In this document: positions 26,488-35,227 of the stretch, piece by piece
How the letters are laid out: the number at the start of each line of letters is the position of its first letter
Position numbering within the stretch: the first letter of the stretch is position 1
Assembly: GCF_003228315.1 (NCBI RefSeq)
Contig: NZ_CP029693.1
Span: 3,895,501-3,959,500 of the forward strand
Direction: 5' to 3'
Source: Pseudomonas putida
GTDB lineage: Bacteria; Pseudomonadota; Gammaproteobacteria; Pseudomonadales; Pseudomonadaceae
Length of the DNA stretch: 64,000 nt
Position numbers and translations under genes: made by a program
The notes under the pieces: generated by a model
The model's input: only the letters and a program-made list of their open reading frames with translations
Told to the model about the DNA's origin: nothing
Databases searched by the model: none

Positions 26488-28083
26488 ATGCCCGTACCCG
26501 ACCCGTTCCGCGAAGGCATGGCCCGTGGCTGGAAAACCCATGACGGCTCGCAACTGACCCAGGACCTGACCCTCGAAGCGGATGTGGCGATCATCGGCAG
26601 TGGCGCCGGTGGCGGGACCACGGCGGAAATCCTCAGCGCGGCCGGTTACAAAGTGCTGCTGATCGAGGAAGGCCCGCTCAAGACCAGCAGCGATTTCAAA
26701 CTGCTCGAAGACCAGGCCTACAGCAGTCTCTATCAGGAAGGTATCGGCCGTATGAGCAAGGATGGCGCCATCACCATCCTTCAGGGCCGGGCCGTGGGCG
26801 GCACCACGCTGATCAACTGGACGTCCAGTTTCCGCACGCCCGAGCCGACCCTGGAACACTGGGCCAAGGAGCACAACGTCAAGGGCCACAGCCCGGCTGA
26901 GATGGCGCCGTGGTTCGAGAAAATGGAGCAGCGCCTGGGCGTCGCGCCGTGGATGGTGCCGCCCAATGCCAACAATGATGTGATCCGCAAAGGTTGCGAA
27001 CAGCTTGGCTACAGCTGGCACGTGATCCCGCGCAACGTGCGCGGCTGCTGGAACCTCGGCTACTGCGGCATGGGCTGCCCGACCAACGCCAAGCAATCGA
27101 TGATGGTCACCACCATTCCCGCCACCCTCGAAAAGGGCGGCGAACTGCTGTATCTGGCCCGCGCCGAAAAACTACTGATCACTGGCGACAAGGTCACCGG
27201 ACTGCAATGCGTGGCGATGGATGCGCGCTGCGTCGAGCCCACGGGGCGGCGCATCACGGTGAAGGCTCGGCATTACGTGCTGGCCGGTGGCGGGATCAAC
27301 AGCCCGGCGCTGCTGATGCGTTCCGACGCGCCGGACCCACACAAGCGGCTGGGCAAACGGACCTTTCTGCATCTGGTGAACATGTCCGCCGGGCAGTTCG
27401 ACGAGGTGATCAACCCGTTCTATGGCGCCCCGCAATCAATCTACTCCGACCATTTCCAATGGCAGGACGGCACCACCGGCAAAATCGGCTACAAGCTGGA
27501 GGTCCCACCGCTGCACCCGGCGCTGGCCACCACGCTGCTTGGAGGATTTGGCCAGGAAAATGCGCAACACATGGCCAGCCTGCCACACACCCACGCCATG
27601 CTCGCGTTGCTGCGCGACGGTTTTCATCCGGACAGCACCGGCGGCGATGTCGAGCTGCGCGGCGACGGCTCACCGGTACTCGATTACCAGGTTTCATCCT
27701 ATGTCCGGGACGGTTTGCGCCGGGCATTTCACAGCATGGCCGAGATCCAGTTCGCCGGTGGCGCCAAGGCCGTGATGCCGATGCACGCTGATGCGCGCTA
27801 TGTGAAAACCCTGGGCGAAGCGCACGCACTGATCGACGGGCTCAGCCTTGAGCTGTACCGCACACGGCTGGGCAGCGCCCATGTGATGGGGGGTTGTGCG
27901 ATGGGCGAAGACCCGAAAAATGCGGTGACTGACAGCCTCGGCCGGCATCATCAACTGGGCAATCTGTCGATTCATGATGGTTCGCTGTTCCCCACCAGCA
28001 TTGGCGCCAACCCGCAATTGTCGGTCTACGGATTGACGGCGCAACTGGCGACTTCCCTCGCCGAACGCTTGAAAAACCCATGA
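26488..28083 (+). CDS. laoA: GMC-type FAD alcohol dehydrogenase LaoA
   Basis: A 531-residue GMC oxidoreductase. The FAD-binding Rossmann motif is VAIIGSGAGGGTTAE (about residues 33-47), followed by LIEEGP and the GMC signature GRAVGGTTLINWT (about 108). The active-site His lies in HVMGGCAMG near residue 466 with the closing SIGANPQLSVYGL motif. A CxxxxYCGMGCP stretch at about 188-199 is typical of this subgroup. It has no signal peptide, which fits co-export with LaoB. It is separated from laoB by 156 bases holding a REPIN. P. aeruginosa LaoA oxidises long-chain alcohols. Confidence 0.87.
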   Translation: MPVPDPFREGMARGWKTHDGSQLTQDLTLEADVAIIGSGAGGGTTAEILSAAGYKVLLIEEGPLKTSSDFKLLEDQAYSSLYQEGIGRMSKDGAITILQGRAVGGTTLINWTSSFRTPEPTLEHWAKEHNVKGHSPAEMAPWFEKMEQRLGVAPWMVPPNANNDVIRKGCEQLGYSWHVIPRNVRGCWNLGYCGMGCPTNAKQSMMVTTIPATLEKGGELLYLARAEKLLITGDKVTGLQCVAMDARCVEPTGRRITVKARHYVLAGGGINSPALLMRSDAPDPHKRLGKRTFLHLVNMSAGQFDEVINPFYGAPQSIYSDHFQWQDGTTGKIGYKLEVPPLHPALATTLLGGFGQENAQHMASLPHTHAMLALLRDGFHPDSTGGDVELRGDGSPVLDYQVSSYVRDGLRRAFHSMAEIQFAGGAKAVMPMHADARYVKTLGEAHALIDGLSLELYRTRLGSAHVMGGCAMGEDPKNAVTDSLGRHHQLGNLSIHDGSLFPTSIGANPQLSVYGLTAQLATSLAERLKNP

Positions 28084-28111
28084 AAACGACGAACATTCCC
28101 ATCGTCTATAG

Positions 28112-28678
<567 letters not shown>

Positions 28679-28741
28679 TCACCGCTCAATCGGCGCCCGC
28701 GTGCACAGCGGGCGCCAATGCGGCACAATTACGCGCATTGA

Positions 28742-29032
<291 letters not shown>

Positions 29033-29064
29033 GCCTTGAGCCTTGAGTCGCCTGTGCCGACGCC

Positions 29065-29158
29065 TTCGCGAGCAGGCTCGCTCCCACACTTGATCGGTGT
29101 TGTTAATCCATAAGTGAGAACACCCAAGGTCTACTGTGGGAGCGAGCCTGCTCGCGAA
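29065..29158. repeat. REPIN
   Basis: REP pair (TTCGCGAGCAGGCTCGCTCCCACA ... TGTGGGAGCGAGCCTGCTCGCGAA) between the ferredoxin gene and a convergent small gene. Stem is perfect; the interior is not clearly of the other classes. Confidence 0.9.
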
Positions 29159-29191
29159 AGCGTCATCAGCCACACGGAAGATGTAACTGAC

Positions 29192-29512
29192 TCACTGCGT
29201 CTGCTCAAACCCCTCCCCGATACACCCCAAACACCGCACGAACGCCGCCTTCGCCGGGTCCACCACCAAAGCCTGCCCCGCATCACTCACACCACCCCCC
29301 ATGGCGGTAAACGGCAACGACACCACAAACACCCCCGCGCCGATCACTGTCGCCACCACCAGCAACGGTCGGGCGATCAGCAGATCGCCGATCATGGCGT
29401 ATGCCGGCGGATTATGGATGGTGTAAAGCGGATCGCCGCTGCCGTCACTGGCGGCGACTGAAGTACCGACGCTCAACAACAGCGCGGCGGCGAGGGTTTT
29501 GTACAGCTTCAT
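29192..29512 (-). CDS. Small exported protein of unknown function
   Basis: A 106-residue protein with a signal peptide (about 1-21, SVA-A) and one long hydrophobic segment at about residues 45-70. Near the C-terminus are two close cysteines ([10 protein letters not shown]). Pseudomonas homologues are sometimes labelled multidrug transporter, which this size does not support. AAGGA lies 7 bases before the ATG at 29512; upstream in-frame codons are rejected for that reason. It lies 53 bases after mutM on the same strand. Confidence 0.7.
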   Translation of the reverse strand: MKLYKTLAAALLLSVGTSVAASDGSGDPLYTIHNPPAYAMIGDLLIARPLLVVATVIGAGVFVVSLPFTAMGGGVSDAGQALVVDPAKAAFVRCLGCIGEGFEQTQ

Positions 29513-29565
29513 GGCACGGTCCTTCGGCGAGATAGTCAGAACACTGACTATAGACCGTCGACCTT

Positions 29566-30378
29566 TCAGGTCTGGCAACGTGGGCAAAAGACGCTGGCGC
29601 GCTGCCCCAGTTTCACTTCGCGCAACTGCGTGCCGCAGACCTTGCAGGCCTCGGCCCCACGGCCATACACGAACAGCTCTTGCTGGAAATAACCCGGCTG
29701 ACCGTCACCGCCGATAAAGTCCCGCAGTGTGGTGCCACCACGTTCGATGGCGGCGGCCAGAATGCGTTTGATCTCAATGGCCAGCTTCAGATAGCGCGCG
29801 CGGGAAATGCCCTTGGCTTCGCGACGCGGGTCGATCCCGGCGGCAAACAAAGCCTCGGTCGCGTAGATGTTGCCCACGCCCACCACCACTGCGTTGTCCA
29901 TGATGAACGGCTTGACTGCCATCGAACGCCCGCGGGACAGCTGGAACAGGCGTTCACCGTCGAACAGGTCGGTCAGCGGCTCCGGCCCCAGGCGAATCAA
30001 CAGTTCATGGTTGAGCGGATCAAGGCTCCAGAGCATCGCGCCAAAGCGACGCGGGTCGGTGTAGCGCAGGGCCAGGCCCGACTCCAGTTCGATGTCCACA
30101 TGCTCGTGCTTGGCGGCGGGCGTGCCGACCTCCACCAGACGCAAATTCCCCGACATGCCCAGGTGACTGATCAAGGTGCCGACTTCGGCGTTGATCAGCA
30201 GGTACTTGGCACGCCGCTCCACCAGCACGATGCGCTGGCCGGATAGGCGCACATCGAGGTCTTCGGGAATCGGCCAACGCAGGCGACGGTCGCGCACGAT
30301 CACCCGGCTGACGCGCTGGCCTTCCAGGTGCGGGGCAATGCCGCGGCGGGTGGTTTCGACCTCTGGCAGTTCGGGCAT
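29566..30378 (-). CDS. mutM: Formamidopyrimidine-DNA glycosylase MutM (Fpg)
   Basis: A 270-residue base-excision repair enzyme that removes 8-oxoguanine and formamidopyrimidines and nicks the strand. The catalytic N-terminus is [12 protein letters not shown] with Pro2 and Glu3; Lys58 in ERRAKYLL (Lys57 after Met removal) is the second catalytic residue. The C-terminal zinc finger has Cys pairs CKVCG and CPRCQ. The helix-two-turn-helix ([15 protein letters not shown]) is intact. Length is normal. Confidence 0.97.
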   Translation of the reverse strand: MPELPEVETTRRGIAPHLEGQRVSRVIVRDRRLRWPIPEDLDVRLSGQRIVLVERRAKYLLINAEVGTLISHLGMSGNLRLVEVGTPAAKHEHVDIELESGLALRYTDPRRFGAMLWSLDPLNHELLIRLGPEPLTDLFDGERLFQLSRGRSMAVKPFIMDNAVVVGVGNIYATEALFAAGIDPRREAKGISRARYLKLAIEIKRILAAAIERGGTTLRDFIGGDGQPGYFQQELFVYGRGAEACKVCGTQLREVKLGQRASVFCPRCQT

Positions 30379-30437
30379 GGCGATTCTCTACATCAGGCCT
30401 CTGATCGAGGCCTGGAAATACGGGAAGATCCCGCCAC

Positions 30438-31307
30438 TCAGCGGTGAGCGCCCAGTTCGCGGATCGTTTGCTTGAGGTTTTCGAAGTCGTAGTCGGACAG
30501 GCCGACATAATCGAGCACCAACGGCCCGATGGTCTCCCACTCATGGTCTTCGGTCTGGCTGCCCAGCACTCGGTAGGAGGCACAGATGTGTTCGGCCATC
30601 TTCAGAATGCCCAGCAGGTTCTTCAGCGAACTGTGGCGCGAGGACTCATCGCTGAAGATCGCCAGGGCGTTGTGGTGATTGGCGATGGCCGCCGAGACGT
30701 GGTCCGGCAGGCGCCAGGACTTGGCCGTGTAATAACCGACCACGGCATGGTTGGTGTTGAACGCCTTGTTTTCGGTGTCCACCACCCGGCAATCGGGGCC
30801 GGCGTTGGCATACGCCTGTTCCAGCACCGTCATGTAGTCGGGGAATCGCTGGAGCATCAGCGGCACGCCGCAGTCGTGGAACAGACCCAGGGCATAGGCC
30901 TCGTCGCCCGCCTGCACGCCGACGCGCTTGGCCAGGGTCAGGCAGGTCATCGCCACGTCCTGCGCGGTGTCCCAGAAGCGGTTCAGGGTGACGATGGTTT
31001 CGTCATTCATTTCGCCCTTGATCGACTGTGCGTTGATCAGGTTGATGATCGAGCGGCTACCCAACAGATTTACGGCGCGCTGGATCGAGGCGATCTTGTT
31101 GCTCAGACCGTAATAGGGCGAGTTGACGATTTTCAGCAAGGAACCGGAGAGCCCCGGATCCTGGGAAATCAGCTTCGCAATCACATCCAGATCCGGATCG
31201 GGCATGTACTGCTCCATCTGCAGATCCACCATGATCTGCGGTTGGGCAGGCACACTGATGCCTTGCAGGGATTGATGGATCTGTTCGGGAGTCAACTCTT
31301 GGGACAT
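30438..31307 (-). CDS. HDOD domain signalling protein
   Basis: A 289-residue cytosolic protein covering one HDOD domain (about residues 15-215), an HD-like fold that lost its metal-binding residues and usually mediates signal output. Motifs SLLKIVNSPYYGLSNKIASIQRAVNLLG and LGLFHDCGVPLMLQRFPDYM are typical; the latter keeps an isolated HDCG. No receiver or GGDEF domain is attached. It is upstream of mutM on the same strand (59 bases) and divergent from rlmI. The role may be in motility, c-di-GMP or stress control, but nothing here decides. Confidence 0.85.
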   Translation of the reverse strand: MSQELTPEQIHQSLQGISVPAQPQIMVDLQMEQYMPDPDLDVIAKLISQDPGLSGSLLKIVNSPYYGLSNKIASIQRAVNLLGSRSIINLINAQSIKGEMNDETIVTLNRFWDTAQDVAMTCLTLAKRVGVQAGDEAYALGLFHDCGVPLMLQRFPDYMTVLEQAYANAGPDCRVVDTENKAFNTNHAVVGYYTAKSWRLPDHVSAAIANHHNALAIFSDESSRHSSLKNLLGILKMAEHICASYRVLGSQTEDHEWETIGPLVLDYVGLSDYDFENLKQTIRELGAHR

Positions 31308-31407
31308 AAGTACACACTCTGGGCCAGGCGCAGATTCTAGCTTCTAAAAGTTGGATCCGACATCCCAGCGAGCACATCGCGGGAATTTTCACCCATTTGA
31401 AATCGCT

Positions 31408-31473
31408 TTCGCGAGCAGGCTCGCTCCTACAGGGGAGCGCACTGCTCTTTGTGGGAGCGAGCCTGCTCGCGAA
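31408..31473. repeat. REPIN, short form, between divergent genes
   Basis: REP pair (TTCGCGAGCAGGCTCGCTCCTACAGG ... GTGGGAGCGAGCCTGCTCGCGAA) in the upstream region shared by the divergent HDOD and rlmI genes. One arm reads CTCCTAC and the other GTGGGAG, a mix of the two common outer ends. Confidence 0.9.
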
Positions 31474-31557
31474 GAGGCCATCAGCGTTTCATCGCCCATC
31501 AACCCCGCCGCAGATGCCAACACGCTATACTCCCGCTCTTTTTTCCGGAGCGACGTC

Positions 31558-32754
31558 ATGTCCCTGCCTAGCCTGCGCCTCAAAGCCAACGCCGACCGTC
31601 GTCTGCGCAACGGTCATTTGTGGGTCTACAGCAACGAAATCGATGTAGCCGCCACCCCTCTGCACGGTTTCAAGGCCGGCGACCAGGCGATCCTCGAAGC
31701 CGCCGGCGGCAAGCCGCTGGGCATCGTCGCCATGAGCCCGAACAACCTGATCTGCGCCCGCGTGCTGTCGCGCGACATCAAGCTGCCGCTGGACAAGTCG
31801 CTGCTGGTGCATCGCCTGAACGTGGCCCTGTCGATCCGCGACCGCCTGTTCGACAAGCCGTTCTACCGCCTGGTCTACGGCGACTCCGACCTGCTGCCGG
31901 GCCTGGTGGTCGACCGCTTCGGCGACATCCTGGTGGTGCAGATCGCTTCGGCGACCATGGAAGCCCACAAGGACGACGTGATCGCGGCGCTGACCCAAGT
32001 GCTCAAGCCAAGCGGCATCCTGTTCAAGAACGACTCCGCCGCCCGTGACGCCGAAGGCCTCACCCGCTACGTCGAAACCGTGTTCGGCCTGGTGCCGGAG
32101 TGGGTTGCGCTGGAAGAGAACGGCGTGAAATTCGAAGCCCCGGTCATCCAGGGCCAGAAAACCGGCTGGTTCTACGACCACCGCATGAACCGCGCGCGTC
32201 TGGCGCCTTATGCCAAAGGCAAGCGCGTACTGGATCTGTACAGCTACATCGGCGGCTGGGGCGTACAAGCGGCTGCATTCGGCGCCAGCGAAGTGTTCTG
32301 CGTCGACGCATCGGGCTTCGCCCTCGACGGCGTCGAGCGCAACGCCGCACTGAACGGCTTCGCCGACAAAATGACCTGCATCGAAGGCGACGTGTTCGAA
32401 GCCCTCAAAGAGCTGAAAGCCAGCGAAGAACGTTTCGACGTGATCGTGGCCGACCCGCCGGCGTTCATCAAACGCAAAAAGGACATGAAAAACGGCGAAG
32501 GCGCCTACCGCCGCCTGAACGAGCAAGCCATGCGCCTGCTGACCAAGGACGGCATCCTCGTCAGCGCCTCCTGCTCGATGCACCTGCCGGAAGACGACCT
32601 GCAAAACATCCTGCTGACCAGCGCCCGTCACCTGGATCGCAATATCCAGATGCTGGAGCGTGGCGGCCAGGGGCCGGATCATCCGGTGCATCCGGCTATC
32701 CCTGAAACTCGCTACATCAAGAGCATCACCTGCCGGTTGCTGCCAAACAGCTAA
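31558..32754 (+). CDS. rlmI: 23S rRNA (cytosine-1962 C5)-methyltransferase RlmI
   Basis: A 398-residue SAM methyltransferase with an N-terminal PUA domain (LRLKANADRRLRNGHLWVYSNEI), a central EEHEI-like domain and a C-terminal Rossmann domain (VLDLYSYIGGWGVQAA). The substrate motif is VADPPAF, and the catalytic Cys lies in VSASCSMH. It makes m5C1962 in 23S rRNA. ATG at 31558 with CCGGAG before it is chosen; the in-frame extension upstream runs through the REPIN and is not coding. Confidence 0.94.
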   Translation: MSLPSLRLKANADRRLRNGHLWVYSNEIDVAATPLHGFKAGDQAILEAAGGKPLGIVAMSPNNLICARVLSRDIKLPLDKSLLVHRLNVALSIRDRLFDKPFYRLVYGDSDLLPGLVVDRFGDILVVQIASATMEAHKDDVIAALTQVLKPSGILFKNDSAARDAEGLTRYVETVFGLVPEWVALEENGVKFEAPVIQGQKTGWFYDHRMNRARLAPYAKGKRVLDLYSYIGGWGVQAAAFGASEVFCVDASGFALDGVERNAALNGFADKMTCIEGDVFEALKELKASEERFDVIVADPPAFIKRKKDMKNGEGAYRRLNEQAMRLLTKDGILVSASCSMHLPEDDLQNILLTSARHLDRNIQMLERGGQGPDHPVHPAIPETRYIKSITCRLLPNS

Positions 32755-32767
32755 CAACCCGGCTGTT

Positions 32768-32867
32768 CTGTAGGAGCGAGCACGCTCGCGATGGTCGTCA
32801 ACGATAACGCGGGGAACCTACCCCGCGGCGTCCTTGAGTTCATCGCGAGCATGCTCGCTCCTACAGG
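32768..32867. repeat. REPIN, long class, GAGCACGCTCGC/GAGCATGCTCGC tip variant
   Basis: REP pair of about 100 bases with interior GATGGTCGTCAACGATAACG. The arms read GAGCACGCTCGC and GAGCATGCTCGC instead of the common GAGCCTGCTCGC. First of three such copies around the MFS and RAYT genes. Confidence 0.92.
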
Positions 32868-33004
32868 GTTATTTCCTACGGGAGAAACTTTCATCAAAAC
32901 AGGAAATCTCCTACAGGACTTCTGATTGAATTCCCCTTGCTCCAGATTAGTATCGGTTTCTGGTTTCAAGCATGAACGCTTGATCACTCCGGAAAACAAA
33001 AACA

Positions 33005-34201
33005 ATGTCTGAGCCCATCTGCCAATCTCCAAGTACGGATTTGAGACGACATCGAGTCTCGCGATTTATCCTGATTACCAATATCTCGTTAATCAGTTTT
33101 TTTCCTCTGAATGTTCTACTTCCTTCTTTTCCTGCCTTGGCCGCGAAGTTCGACACCCCCACGGCAGAAATCGCTCTGACCATCAGCTTGTTTACACTGG
33201 TCTTTTCAATCTCTCAACTGGTGGTCGGCCCGCTCTCGGATAGATGGGGGCGCAAAGAGGTGCTTCTCGGCTGCCTTACAGTCTCCACACTCGGCTCGAT
33301 AGGCTGCGCACTGGCTTCGGACTACCCGAGCTTCCTGCTATTTCGTGCCATCCAGGCCATAGGGTGTGGATTTTTTGTATTGGGTCACGCATTGGTTGAA
33401 GATCTGTTCGAGGAACAGGATCGGGCCCGGGTGCGAATTTATTACATGACCCTGAGTGGTTCCTTTGTTGCTCTGTCGCCATTATTGGGCTCATGGTTAC
33501 AGACTACGTTCGACTGGCAGGGAAGCTTCTACAGCTTTGCGCTCATGGCATTGGTTATGCTCATCCATGCCCAACTTGCACTTCCTTCAAAAGTATCCAG
33601 CCCTGAAAGAATGCAAGCGCCAGTAATGTCGACGCTGAAATCCATCATCAAAAATCGAGACTTTATCCGTTACTGGTGCATAGCGGCGTTAGTGTTTGCG
33701 TGCTACTTCGCATTAATCAGCGTGACGCCGATGATCTTCATAGATGATCTAAAGCTTTCCGAGTACCAATACGCATGGGTACTAATGGTGTATGGGACGG
33801 CCTATCTTATCGGTGGAGTCGCTGCCACTTTCATGCAAAAACATATGCCCCTTTCTTTGCAAATTTACATCGGGCTTGGATTATTGAGTGCCGCAGGCGT
33901 GCTGTTGGCATTGATCATCAATTATGAAGCGATGACGACGATCAACTTGCTCATACCGATGATAATCAGCGCCCTGGCCGTGACACTGGTTCGACCTGCC
34001 GCCATTTCCGCAGCAATGTTGCTGTTCTCCAGCAGCGCCGGAACTGCTGCATCAGCCGGCAATACCATCATGTTCCTCACCGCAGCCATCAGCAGCGCCG
34101 CTCTTGCACAAGCCGGTAGCCATTTGCTGATAACCATTGCTGTCAGCTTCATCGCCTTCAGCCTTTTGGGTTTGCTGATCAATGTCAGAACCGGTCGGTG
34201 A
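33005..34201 (+). CDS. MFS drug-resistance transporter, Bcr/CflA family; AT-rich
   Basis: A 398-residue 12-helix transporter. Loop 2-3 has the MFS motif A (GPLSDRWGRKEVLLG, about residues 74-88) and helix 4 has FRAIQAIGCGFFVLG as in Bcr/CflA exporters. Substrate unknown. The coding sequence is visibly poorer in GC than its neighbours (line 33061-33120 has 20 G+C in 60) and uses codons such as ATA, TTA and CTT that neighbours avoid. Two near-alike REPINs flank it. Base composition and position suggest it was acquired. The ribosome site is weak (CCGGAAAAC). Confidence 0.85.
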   Translation: MSEPICQSPSTDLRRHRVSRFILITNISLISFFPLNVLLPSFPALAAKFDTPTAEIALTISLFTLVFSISQLVVGPLSDRWGRKEVLLGCLTVSTLGSIGCALASDYPSFLLFRAIQAIGCGFFVLGHALVEDLFEEQDRARVRIYYMTLSGSFVALSPLLGSWLQTTFDWQGSFYSFALMALVMLIHAQLALPSKVSSPERMQAPVMSTLKSIIKNRDFIRYWCIAALVFACYFALISVTPMIFIDDLKLSEYQYAWVLMVYGTAYLIGGVAATFMQKHMPLSLQIYIGLGLLSAAGVLLALIINYEAMTTINLLIPMIISALAVTLVRPAAISAAMLLFSSSAGTAASAGNTIMFLTAAISSAALAQAGSHLLITIAVSFIAFSLLGLLINVRTGR

Positions 34202-34226
34202 CTGCGCGCCGTTCACGTTTTTCAAT

Positions 34227-34330
34227 CCTGTAGGAGCGAGCACGCTCGCGATGGTCGTCAACGATAACGCTGGAAGCCTGACACCCAGCAGCGTCCTTGA
34301 GTCCATCGCGAGCATGCTCGCTCCTACAGG
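34227..34330. repeat. REPIN, long class, GAGCACGCTCGC/GAGCATGCTCGC tip variant
   Basis: Second copy of the variant long REPIN, between the MFS and RAYT genes, same orientation as the copies at 32768 and 34888, and same arm variants as the first. Confidence 0.92.
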
Positions 34331-34420
34331 GTTCTTGACACATCCTGATCCACTGTCGAAACGACAAGCTCCCACCCCGTGCCTACCGTTTCTCTTCCAA
34401 TCCCTGAAGAGGACAACGGA

Positions 34421-34879
34421 ATGTCCAGCAAGCCCAAAGCCCATCGGTTACGTACAGGACGCCACTCGGAAGCCGGTCGTATCTATCTCCTGACCGCAGT
34501 CACCCATGAACGGCAGCCGATCTTCAATGATTTGTACGTTGGACGCTTGGTGGTGAACGAATTCAGAAGAGCTCATGAAGCCGGGTATGTCACTTCGATA
34601 GCCTGGGTCGTCATGCCGGATCATTTTCATTGGCTGGTCGAATTGCATAACGGTGATTTGCCGAAACTGATGCAAGCCACCAAAGCCCGAAGCACACGAC
34701 ACATCAATCAGAAGCGAAACCTGAGTGCGCCTATATGGCAAAAAGGCTACTTCGACCGAGCCCTGCGCCGCGAGGAGGATCTGAAAGCAGCAGCCCGCTA
34801 CATCATCGCCAACCCCCTACGCGCAGGCCTCGTCGACCACATCGGCGACTACCCACTCTGGGACGCCACCTGGCTCTGA
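34421..34879 (+). mobile_element. RAYT: REP-associated tyrosine transposase (TnpA_REP, Y1 HUH family)
   Basis: A 152-residue single-domain HUH nuclease related to IS200/IS605 TnpA. The metal-binding motif is His68-Phe-His70 in MPDHFHWLVEL; the likely catalytic tyrosine is Tyr127 in AARYIIANPLRAGLV. RAYTs nick and join REP sequences and are single-copy domesticated transposases held in the genome with their REPIN population. GAGG lies 8 bases before the ATG at 34421; a GTG 14 codons upstream is less likely. Long REPINs with a special tip variant flank it on both sides, as expected for the cognate substrate. No frameshift or stop is present, so it is probably functional. Confidence 0.92.
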
Positions 34880-35227
34880 CACCGCGCCCTGTAGGAGCGA
34901 GCATGCTCGCGATGGTCGTCAACGATAACGCGGGAAACCTGACACCCCGCGGCGCCCTTGAGTCCATCGCGAGCATGCTCGCTCCTACAGGACCCGGTCC
35001 GTGCGTCTTGTGCACGCGCGCAGGCATTCCCTCCAGCCGCCAGCCGTGTAGAATCGCGAACATTCATCGCCAGTCATCCCCGGCGGGTTTATGAGCTCAA
35101 GCTGAAGCGCGCGGCGATCCCGCAAAGTTATCGGCAACCTTTGGACACACGGCCATTTCCGAGTACTCCAGACGTCACTAGAAGCTCACTTCCCTTTTGA
35201 TACCTGATTAGCCGCCCGGAGTGCTTC
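34880..35227. other. Region between RAYT and ilvD: REPIN plus ilvD leader
   Basis: The first part is the REPIN at 34888-34991. The remaining 236 bases hold no supported gene. TAGAAT at 35049-35054 could be a -10 for ilvD but lacks a clear -35, and the leader from there would be about 170 bases. No leader peptide rich in Ile, Leu or Val was found, so attenuation is not supported. Confidence 0.4.
34888..34991. repeat. REPIN, long class, GAGCATGCTCGC tip on both arms
   Basis: Third copy of the variant long REPIN, 8 bases after the RAYT stop. Both arms have the perfect palindrome GAGCATGCTC. The interior has an inner hairpin (CGCGGG ... CCCGCG). Confidence 0.92.

Noticed and set aside
31351-31557. 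A 69-codon N-terminal extension of rlmI
   Set aside because: It is translated REPIN sequence (SRLAPTG and CGSEPARE pieces, repeated at other REPINs). The family start is at 31558 with its own ribosome site.
34959-35100. Small open frames around REPINs with SRASLAPTG, VGASLLA or CGSEPAR peptides
   Set aside because: The same peptides appear at nearly every REPIN in the window, on both strands, because the palindrome is open in several frames.
34992-35227. An attenuator leader peptide for ilvD
   Set aside because: No short frame rich in Ile, Leu or Val followed by alternative hairpins was found in the ilvD leader.
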